A stretch of DNA of 64,000 nt from JBBDYH01 sp040901795 (GTDB taxonomy: Bacteria; Planctomycetota; Planctomycetia; Pirellulales; JALHPA01), in contig JBBDYH010000144.1 of the NCBI GenBank assembly GCA_040901795.1, positions 1-64,000 on the forward strand. Direction: 5' to 3'. Made by a program: the position numbers and the translations under genes. Below the pieces are notes generated by a model. The model did not search any database. It saw nothing but the letters and a program-made list of their open reading frames with translations, and was not told the origin of the DNA. The number at the start of each line of letters is the position of its first letter. Position 1 is the stretch's first letter. Positions 8,638 through 15,282 of this stretch are shown here, one piece after another.

Positions 8638-10806
8638 ATGTCCAACCTGGCTGACCCTAGCGTCCGCGAACCGCTCTACGCCGTGTTGCGGCTGCGTCCG
8701 CATTTGAAGGTCGAATGCCGCGAGTTCGACGGCCAGACCGGTTACGTCATCGAGGACCCCTTTCGCGCAAAATTCTATCGCGTCGGTGTGGCCGAACAGG
8801 CGTTCATCAGCTTGCTGGACGGCACGCGAACGGTTCAGGACGCGATCGCCTCGGCCGCCACTCGCTTGCGCGAGCGCGCGTTCTCTGAGAGCGAGGCGCT
8901 TGCAATCTGCCGCTGGCTGCTCGAGACGCAGCTTGTCGAAAACACGCAAGCCTTCGAGCACTCGAGGTTGATCAACAAGGCCGAAACGCGGCGGGACTGT
9001 CTGTGGAGCTCGCTCGGCAACCCGCTCTCGATTCGCTGCCCGCTGTTCAACCCGACCGCCGTGTTGTGCAAGCTCGAACCGTGGCTCGCTTGGACGCTGG
9101 GCCGGCCGCTTTTCGTCGCCTGGTGGATTGTATGTCTGTACGGACTCGCGCTGGCTGTGGGCCACTGGGACCAGCTTGTGGTGGATACGATCGTGCTACT
9201 GGACCGCAGCCACTGGTGGCTGTTAGTGCTCTCGTGGCTCGTGCTCAAGTTGCTGCATGAGACCTACCACGCGCTCGTATGTCGCAAGTATGGCGGCGCC
9301 GTGCCTGAGGCCGGCATCTTCGTGCTGTTCTTCGCGCCCGTGCCGTATGTCGAGCTGACATCATCGTGGCGCTTCGCGTCGAAATGGCAACGCATCGCTA
9401 CCGCTACGGCCGGGATGTACATTGAGCTGCTGCTGGCGGCAGTGGCCGTGATCGTCTGGTCCAGCACCGGCAACCACACCACGCGGCACGTTGCCGTCAG
9501 CATCGCCGCAATGGCCAGCGCGGGAACTTTGCTGGTCAACGCAAACCCCCTGATGCGGTTCGATGGCTATTTTATTCTCTCGGACCTGGTCGGCATTCCG
9601 AACTTGAACACGCATGCGCGGCGCTGGCTCACATCGCTGGTCGAGCGAATGCTCGGTTGCCCGCCCGCGTCGCTGGGACTTCCTCCGCGACAGACGCGGA
9701 TTGTCATTGTTTACGCGATCGCGGCCTGGCTCTGGCGGACGCTGATCTACATCACATTGCTGCTGGCCATTGTGGTGCTGCTCGGCCGTGTTCACGTACT
9801 GTTGGCAGCGGCGGCCGCAATCACCCTCGTGGGCGGCGCGGCGTATCGCACGTGCGCCGCATTGATACGCATGTCAACCAGGCAGCCGGTTATGTCAAGG
9901 CGGCGGTTAGCATTGATCGGTTGTGCCGCGTGTGTATTCGCCGTTTTCATCGCCTATTTGCTGGCTGGGCCATCGACGATCCGGGCGCCGGGGATCGTCG
10001 AGTACAAGCCACTGGTCAGCGTGCGGTCGTCAAGTCCCGGGTTCATTCGGCAACTCGAAGTGGAAGATGGCGACGTGGTGTCAGCCGGTGAGGTCCTGGC
10101 GGTGCTTGAGAACCGAGAGCTCAGAGTGCAGCTTCGGATGGCGCAGTTGGAAATCGACAAGTCGGTCGCCGAGTGTCGTATGCTGCGGCAAGCCGGCGAA
10201 ACGGCCAAAGAGCAAGCGGAACTGGCCGCCCAGAGTGCGCTGCGGAAAAAGGCCGCCGAGCTGTCGCGGCAGATCAAATCGCTGACTATCCGAGCGCCGG
10301 CGGGCGGCAAGGTTGTCGGCCGCAACCTCGCCTCGTGGCTTGGCCGCTACGTGGAGCAGGGAACGGAGCTATTTTCGATTGGTGATGAACGATCGAAAGA
10401 AGTCGTGGTTGCGCTGCAGCAGGATGACGTGGATCTGTTTCTGCAGCACGGCGACGCCCCGATCGAAATTCGATTCTCTGCGATCGGGGCGCCGGCAATT
10501 GAATCGACCGTCGAATCAATCGAACCTCGTGCGAGGGTGGATCCACCCCATGAAGCGCTTTCGTCTCAAGTCGGCGGGCCGTTGGCGGTGCGGCTTGTTG
10601 ACGACGCCGACACGCCGAAGGCCTCGGGCGATTACGAATTGCTAGACCCCTATTTCACCGCATCGGTGCGGTTAAGTGGCTCCCAGAGCGAACGATTGCG
10701 AGCGGGACAGTTGGCCACGATTAAGTTCACCACTTGGGAGCAGACCTCGCTGCGTCGGCTCCAGTTGCTGCTGGCGCGATGGTATGCACATCAGATTCGA
10801 AACTGA
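8638..10806 (+). CDS. PqqD-like / M50 intramembrane protease / HlyD fusion protein
   Basis: The 722-residue protein has three parts. Residues about 15-105 resemble PqqD (FYRVGVAEQAFISLLDGTRTVQDAI), a winged fold that in RiPP systems binds leader peptides. Residues about 155-430 form a polytopic domain with HETYH at 207-211, matching HExxH of M50 site-2 proteases, and NANPLMRFDGYF at 301-312, matching the second zinc-ligand motif with Asp309. After another TM helix (ALIGCAACVFAVFIAYLLAG), residues about 440-722 are HlyD-like (IVEYKPLVSVRSSSPGFIR, KSLTIRAPAGGKVVGRNL). The gene is tightly spaced after its upstream neighbour. A membrane protease/adaptor that recognises a leader would fit an export machine. 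No substrate is shown. Confidence 0.83.
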   Translation: MSNLADPSVREPLYAVLRLRPHLKVECREFDGQTGYVIEDPFRAKFYRVGVAEQAFISLLDGTRTVQDAIASAATRLRERAFSESEALAICRWLLETQLVENTQAFEHSRLINKAETRRDCLWSSLGNPLSIRCPLFNPTAVLCKLEPWLAWTLGRPLFVAWWIVCLYGLALAVGHWDQLVVDTIVLLDRSHWWLLVLSWLVLKLLHETYHALVCRKYGGAVPEAGIFVLFFAPVPYVELTSSWRFASKWQRIATATAGMYIELLLAAVAVIVWSSTGNHTTRHVAVSIAAMASAGTLLVNANPLMRFDGYFILSDLVGIPNLNTHARRWLTSLVERMLGCPPASLGLPPRQTRIVIVYAIAAWLWRTLIYITLLLAIVVLLGRVHVLLAAAAAITLVGGAAYRTCAALIRMSTRQPVMSRRRLALIGCAACVFAVFIAYLLAGPSTIRAPGIVEYKPLVSVRSSSPGFIRQLEVEDGDVVSAGEVLAVLENRELRVQLRMAQLEIDKSVAECRMLRQAGETAKEQAELAAQSALRKKAAELSRQIKSLTIRAPAGGKVVGRNLASWLGRYVEQGTELFSIGDERSKEVVVALQQDDVDLFLQHGDAPIEIRFSAIGAPAIESTVESIEPRARVDPPHEALSSQVGGPLAVRLVDDADTPKASGDYELLDPYFTASVRLSGSQSERLRAGQLATIKFTTWEQTSLRRLQLLLARWYAHQIRN

Positions 10807-10810
10807 GACT

Positions 10811-10930
10811 CGTAACCCGACGCGTAAGCGAGGGCCGAATTAGTAGCCCGACGTGTAAGCGAGGCGAATTCGTAACCCGAAGCGTAAGCGAGGCGGAATC
10901 CGGCAGTTCCTCGCTTAAGCGTCGGGTTAC
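10811..10930. repeat. Cluster of 'taacccga-cgtaagcgag' repeats
   Basis: Three direct copies of a ~22-bp unit (10811-10832, 10843-10864, 10871-10893) and one inverted copy (10909-10930) lie between convergent genes. The last direct and the inverted copy can form a long hairpin and may terminate both transcripts. A direct/inverted pair of the same unit occurs at 23735-23793. Confidence 0.85.
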
Positions 10931-10947
10931 TGTGTACCACCGCTTGT

Positions 10948-12156
10948 CTAGATGAACTGCGTAAACGACGAACCGCCGAACTGATTGCCGAACAGGTTGA
11001 GACGGTTCGTGCCCGTCCCACCATCACCACTCGCAATTCCGGTGACCAGGTTGCCAACCAGCGTCAGCGTGTCGTCAAGCTCATCCAGGCCGACAAACGC
11101 CACTCCTAGAATGACGTTGTAACTGGCGCTCACCTGGTCGTTCCCGTCCCCCGTTTTGACACTAAGCACGTGCGCCCCGGGATTGGCGACGGGCGGCCCC
11201 ACGAGGTTGTTGCCGTCGATGGTAACCGTGTCATTGCCGCCGAAATAGGTCGGATTCGCGTCGCCCGTCGTATTGACGAACAGCAGTGGCGTCTGGCAGC
11301 GAACGACGGTGACCGTGTCATCGATGTTGTACGGCGCGGTTATGGGATCGGGAGGGAAATGCGGAAAAAAAGGAGTGTTTGAGGTCCAGGAATCGACCAC
11401 AATCCGCTCGGCGGAATAGCAGGTGTCGATGTAAATCGAGTTTTGACCGCTGCGGCAGTAGACCCTCAGGTCACCGGACGCCGCGGAAGTGAGGACGGCA
11501 ACGTTGTTGATTGGCGTTTCAGCTTGCACGTCAAGCCTTCCGCCTGAGGTGACGCCTTGCAAGAAAACGTCGTTTCGGCCCTGGTCGAAGGCGCCCCCCG
11601 AGACGCGGACCGAGGTTAGCGCCGAGGCACCGATCAGGACAGCAGAATCTTGGCCTCTGCCCCCGAGATGGACGTCCAGACGATCGGCGATGAAAACTTT
11701 GTAGTCTTTGGCGAGGAACAGATCGTTGCCGTCGCCCGTGTTTACGGAACATCGTTCCGCCGACGAAACCACGCCGGTCGCTCCAAAAATCACCTGGTCA
11801 TTCCCATTCCCGGTATCAAGATCGAGTTCTCCGGCCAGATAGACGTTGTCCACATTGATGACATTGTCGCCGCCGCCAAAATTGGCGATCAGATCGGCCG
11901 TCACTCCTTGGAGAGTGGTACTGCCGTTCATTACACCATCGACGAAGGTGTCATTGCGACCGGTGACCGTGATTTCGCCCGGGTTGGCCGTGCCGACGAT
12001 GGCGATGTCGTCGGAGTCGGCGTCACCGGTGATGGTCAGCGTACCACCGCTAAGGGATGTTGTGACCGCCATCAACCGACGGGACTCGAAATGTTCAAAG
12101 GAGAGCTTTCGTCGTGACGCTCTTCGTCTTGTGGTCCGCTTGGTTGACCAGAACAT
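10948..12156 (-). CDS. Surface/secreted Ca-repeat-like protein with N-terminal FExRRLMAV motif (paralogue A)
   Basis: The 402-residue protein begins with an Arg/Lys-rich stretch and then SFEHFESRRLMAVTTSLSGG (about residues 19-38), the same N-terminal motif class as the giant protein at 1-1781. The rest is rich in Gly/Asp/Asn with short recurring motifs such as NGNDQVIFGATG, DGNDLFL, GNDTVTIDGNN and DGNDQVSASYN. These resemble haemolysin-type calcium-binding turns but are irregular. It is 56 bases downstream of a close paralogue, with GGAG a few bases before the start. It is probably exported and beta-structured; the function is unknown. It sits directly downstream of, and convergent with, the export operon. 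Confidence 0.82.
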   Translation of the reverse strand: MFWSTKRTTRRRASRRKLSFEHFESRRLMAVTTSLSGGTLTITGDADSDDIAIVGTANPGEITVTGRNDTFVDGVMNGSTTLQGVTADLIANFGGGDNVINVDNVYLAGELDLDTGNGNDQVIFGATGVVSSAERCSVNTGDGNDLFLAKDYKVFIADRLDVHLGGRGQDSAVLIGASALTSVRVSGGAFDQGRNDVFLQGVTSGGRLDVQAETPINNVAVLTSAASGDLRVYCRSGQNSIYIDTCYSAERIVVDSWTSNTPFFPHFPPDPITAPYNIDDTVTVVRCQTPLLFVNTTGDANPTYFGGNDTVTIDGNNLVGPPVANPGAHVLSVKTGDGNDQVSASYNVILGVAFVGLDELDDTLTLVGNLVTGIASGDGGTGTNRLNLFGNQFGGSSFTQFI

Positions 12157-12212
12157 GGTATCGCTCCTCGTCTGTAGCAGGTTTTATTTGCCTGGCGGGG
12201 AAGCAAAGACAA

Positions 12213-13358
12213 TTACTGGAACTGGACAAACGCGGAACCGCCAAACTGGTTGCCCAGCAGGATGAGCAGGTTGCCCCCCGTCCCCCCGTCGGCGCTCGCA
12301 AAGCCGGTAACGAGGTTACCGACCAGGATAACCGTGTCGTTCAGTCCCGCAAGGCTCATGAATACGTCGCCGAGTACGACGTTGTAGCTGGCGGTCACGT
12401 TGTCGTTGCCATCGCCGGTGTCAATGCTTAGCTCAGGATCATTGGTAGCCGTTCCCACGATGCTGTTCCCGTAAACAAAAACCGTGTCGTCGCCGCCGGG
12501 TGTGCGAACGCTGATTCGATCCGCCTGGCAGCGGGCGATCGTGATTGTCTTGCCGGGGGGCGTAGGCCCAGGCGGACCGGGGTGGACAAACGACGGCGGA
12601 GGGCCCGGGACTTCAATCGCCCCGCCGGAATAACACGTATCGATATAAACCGAGGTGCTCATGCCGACCCGAATCAGACTTGACGCCGAGGTGCGGAAAA
12701 GTGCGATGCCATTAACCATGGTGGAGGCGGGGCGAACGTCAATAAAATTGCCCGACGTTACTCCATCCAAGTAACTCTCTGCGAATTCCAGTACGTTGAT
12801 GGCGCCGGCCGCCGAAGCGCCGATTAATCTGGCGCTTTTGCCGCTGTTGACATTCAAGTTGCCCCCGATAAAGACCTTGTAGGACTCCGCGCGAAACACG
12901 TCCACCTCTTCCCCCCCTCCCCCAGTCGTGACCCGGCAGTCTCCGGCCGTGGAGACGACGCCGGTGGCGCCGAAGACGACACTGTCCTCGCCAGTGCGTG
13001 TGTCAATCAGCATTTCGCCGGCCAGGTACACGTTGTCGACGTTGATGATGTCGTCGCCACCAAAGAAAGTGGCGTCCAAATCGGCGGTGACTCCTTGGAT
13101 GGTCACGATGGAATTGCCATCCATATCTGCTGCTACACCGTCGACCAGCGTTCCGTTGCGGCCGATCACCATGATCTCGCCAGGATTCGCCGTACCGACG
13201 ATGGCCACGTCGTCGTCGGTGCCATCGCCGTTGATGGTCAGAGTGCCGCCACTGAGCGACGTAGTGACCGCCATTAGCCGGCGGGATTCGCACTGTTCAA
13301 AGGAGAGTCTCCGTCGTGACGCTCGTCGCCCGCCGGTCCGCTTGCCTGACCAGAACAT
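12213..13358 (-). CDS. Surface/secreted Ca-repeat-like protein with FExRRLMAV motif (paralogue B)
   Basis: The 381-residue protein is clearly paralogous to its downstream neighbour. N-termini (MFWSxKRTxxRRASRRxLSF), SRRLMAVTTSLSGGTLTI, IAIVGTANPGEI-type and VINVDNVYLAGE segments align along the length, and both end in NLVTGxASxDGGTGxN...NQFGGSxFxQF. It has its own strong ribosome site (AAAGGAGAG, about 6 bases before ATG 13358), so it probably leads a two-gene unit. A conserved YIDTCYSxxxI segment is followed by divergent Pro-rich linkers. Role unknown; presumed cell-surface or secreted. Confidence 0.82.
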   Translation of the reverse strand: MFWSGKRTGGRRASRRRLSFEQCESRRLMAVTTSLSGGTLTINGDGTDDDVAIVGTANPGEIMVIGRNGTLVDGVAADMDGNSIVTIQGVTADLDATFFGGDDIINVDNVYLAGEMLIDTRTGEDSVVFGATGVVSTAGDCRVTTGGGGEEVDVFRAESYKVFIGGNLNVNSGKSARLIGASAAGAINVLEFAESYLDGVTSGNFIDVRPASTMVNGIALFRTSASSLIRVGMSTSVYIDTCYSGGAIEVPGPPPSFVHPGPPGPTPPGKTITIARCQADRISVRTPGGDDTVFVYGNSIVGTATNDPELSIDTGDGNDNVTASYNVVLGDVFMSLAGLNDTVILVGNLVTGFASADGGTGGNLLILLGNQFGGSAFVQFQ

Positions 13359-13400
13359 GGTATCTCTCCTTTAGGGGGTAACGTTTTTCCCATATCCCCT

Positions 13401-13431
13401 ATTTTATCGCATCAACGACTCCTATACTCAA
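13401..13431 (-). promoter_or_regulatory. Possible promoter of the paralogue B-A unit
   Basis: Read on the minus strand, TTGAGT (13426-13431) lies 19 bases from TAAAAT (13401-13406), about 40 bases before the start codon, in a local AT-rich patch. The spacing is slightly long, so this is a weak prediction. Confidence 0.3.
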
Positions 13432-13540
13432 CCTTTTTAGTCGGAATTGCGGTAATAGTTTCTCCCCTTAATCCGCACAACCTGTTGTGGAGACTTCGCG
13501 GCGGCGAATGGCACGCGGTGCGCCTTAATGTCAGCCGCAC

Positions 13541-13712
13541 TTATTCGGTCTCGATCGGTCTTCTTCGGCCGAACTCGCGTGCTGAGTAAATGAGCCAGAT
13601 GGCAAAAGGCGTCAAAGCCTGTAGCCATTGCGTTGGACCGGGGGGAACCACAAATCCCATCATCAGCGCGCCGCTTCCGAGGCCGCCCGTCGGCAGAGTC
13701 AGGCTGACCGCG
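13541..13712 (-). pseudogene. C-terminal scrap of an unidentified membrane protein
   Basis: The minus frame ending at TAA 13541-13543 reads like a real protein tail. It has hydrophobic segments (GLFAVSLTLPTGGLGSG, LMMGFVVPPG and WLQALTPFAIWLIYSA), then a charged tail with GRRRPIETE. No start codon or N-terminal part is present, because at about 13712 the sequence passes into the headless PadR gene on the other strand. I read it as a remnant left by a rearrangement joining two broken genes. The family is not recognised. Confidence 0.35.
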
Positions 13713-13950
13713 AATAGGCCGGCTTGCCTTTGGCGAGGGTTGCATCTACCCGATCCTCCACCGACTGGAAGCCGAGCGGCTGCTGAAGAGCCGCCGTGAG
13801 CCGGTGGGCGGTCGCAGGCGGCTGGTGTATCGCGTCACCGCTCGCGGCGAGAAGCGGCTGGCTGAGTCGATCTCGCTGTGGAAAGGCGTCACCGAAGCAA
13901 TTGCCCGCGCGCTGGAGGGACCCGAGCATGGCCAAATCCAAGTGGCTTAG
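13708..13950 (+). pseudogene. PadR-family regulator, N-terminus missing
   Basis: The frame ending at TAG 13948-13950 reads FGEGCIYPILHRLEAERLL, then RREPVGGRRRLVYRVTARGEKRLAES. That is the recognition helix, wing and C-terminal helix of a PadR winged-helix repressor. Upstream it reaches a stop (TGA at 13705-13707) with no ATG, so about the first 30-40 residues are lost. The last 23 bases overlap the start of the next gene, the usual coupling of PadR genes to a partner membrane gene. It is probably inactive. Confidence 0.7.
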
Positions 13951-14428
13951 CGAAGTCGCCGAAGCGCTCCGGCGCCAGCGGCTGTCGAGAGCGTACATTC
14001 GGCGGTTCACGGATGAGCTCGCCGATCATTGTGAGGACCTTTGCCAGGAGACTTTAGGCATGGATGCAAATGCGTTTCCAGTGCAGATGGGATCGGCCGA
14101 TGAACTGGCTCGTACGGCGACGCATGAGTTTCGGCGGCGGACGTATGCCGGCCGACACCCGCTGGTCACCTTTGTGGCGGCGCCATTGCCCACTGCGGCG
14201 CTGTTGTTGGTTAGCCTTTGCGCGGCGTTCTTGCTCGTTTTGAGCGTGGCGCCCGAGAGTTCGCCAGCCGATGATGTCCCCGCTTGGGCGGCAGTCATCA
14301 TGCATCAAGAGCTCCGGCACGGCATTGAGGAAATCGGGTTTGGTTCGTTTGGTTTTCATGGGTTGTTACCTTGGGCGTGCGAACCCGGGAAGCGTGCCCA
14401 CAGTGACCACTTGCCGCTTCAGCGCTGA
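13928..14428 (+). CDS. PadR-partner membrane protein, probably truncated
   Basis: From ATG 13928 the product has 166 residues. An N-terminal helical segment (WLSEVAEALRRQRLSRAYI, FTDELADHCEDLCQE) resembles the 'permease prefix' type domain found beside PadR regulators. After a linker (GRHPLVTFVAAPLPT) comes one clear TM helix (ALLLVSLCAAFLLVLSV). The final ~35 residues look unlike a membrane protein and seem to be out-of-frame or replaced sequence, so the original C-terminal helices are lost. Its regulator is broken too, so the module looks dead or dying. Confidence 0.55.
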   Translation: MAKSKWLSEVAEALRRQRLSRAYIRRFTDELADHCEDLCQETLGMDANAFPVQMGSADELARTATHEFRRRTYAGRHPLVTFVAAPLPTAALLLVSLCAAFLLVLSVAPESSPADDVPAWAAVIMHQELRHGIEEIGFGSFGFHGLLPWACEPGKRAHSDHLPLQR

Positions 14429-14500
14429 TATATCGGCCGCACGACGGCGCGAACGTTACCTCAAACTATGAGGTAACGCAACATCGATTGTTGAGTCCAC

Positions 14501-14842
14501 TCACCCAATTAATTGCTGGATGTGCGCAAACGAGATCGGCTTATCGATGTGCCCAGTGATGCCCGCTTCCTGGCGCCGCTGCTCGTTGTCGGGATGAGAG
14601 CTCACCGCCCAAATCGGCACCTCGGCGAGTTCACATTCCTTGCGCAATCGAATCGCGAGCTCGTAACCGTCGATGCCGGGTAAGCCGATATCGGTGAGGA
14701 TAAAATCGGGCCGGGTGCGTCGGCAAACCGCCAAAGCGGCCTCGCCGTCGCGTGCCAAGAGAGCCTGATGGCCGGCCGACTTGAGCAACATCTGGATGAC
14801 GACCGCCACATCGTTGCTGTCCTCGATGACGAGCACCTTCAT
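14501..14842 (-). CDS. Single-domain CheY-like response regulator
   Basis: The 113-residue protein is one receiver domain. It has acidic pocket Glu7/Asp8 (VLVIEDS), phosphoacceptor Asp51 (FILTDIGLPG), switch Ser81/Ser82 (IWAVSSHPD) and Lys101 (HIDKPIS). No output domain is present, so it would act by protein-protein contact or as a phosphate sink. No kinase gene is adjacent; the nearest is the hybrid kinase at 37380. A short cysteine-rich gene lies 16 bases upstream on the same strand. Confidence 0.88.
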   Translation of the reverse strand: MKVLVIEDSNDVAVVIQMLLKSAGHQALLARDGEAALAVCRRTRPDFILTDIGLPGIDGYELAIRLRKECELAEVPIWAVSSHPDNEQRRQEAGITGHIDKPISFAHIQQLIG

Positions 14843-14857
14843 GAAGTCACCGATCGC

Positions 14858-15073
14858 TCAAGAACGTTCTTCAGGCGTTGTGCCGTTTTCGCCGTTCGTA
14901 TGGTACACGGGCTGGAGCCGCTCGGAAACCGATCGGAAGGGCGAACGCCCAGCATAAAGAGCGTTGACGACTTTGGTCAGCCGCAGGCAAGCCGGACAGC
15001 ATATCCAGCGATGGAGAAGTGCGGACCCGGCAGTCATCTGCCGGCCACAGTGTTCACAAAGAAACGTCACCAT
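14858..15073 (-). CDS. Small cysteine-rich (zinc-ribbon-like) hypothetical protein
   Basis: From ATG 15073 this is 71 residues with CEHCGRQ near the start and CCPACL about 20 residues later, a CxxC...CxxC pair that could bind zinc. The frame continues upstream to 15142, but MVTFLCEHCG is the more natural start. It is on the same strand and 15 bases upstream of the response regulator. No family is recognised, and it could still be a chance frame. Confidence 0.4.
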   Translation of the reverse strand: MVTFLCEHCGRQMTAGSALLHRWICCPACLRLTKVVNALYAGRSPFRSVSERLQPVYHTNGENGTTPEERS

Positions 15074-15282
15074 CGAATAGAAAACTCCACAGTCTAGGCG
15101 TTCCCACGTGGGCGGCAGAAGACCCAAGACGACGTTACGCATGCGAATGACGTTCCAGCAATGCTAAAAAGCGCCGCTCCGCGATAGAAATGCTCGCGTG
15201 TAAATCTATTTGTGCCGGCCCAATGTGGCCGTTAGCATATTGGGCGTTCTACCTGCTCCCGCCATTTGCGGAGGATACCACG

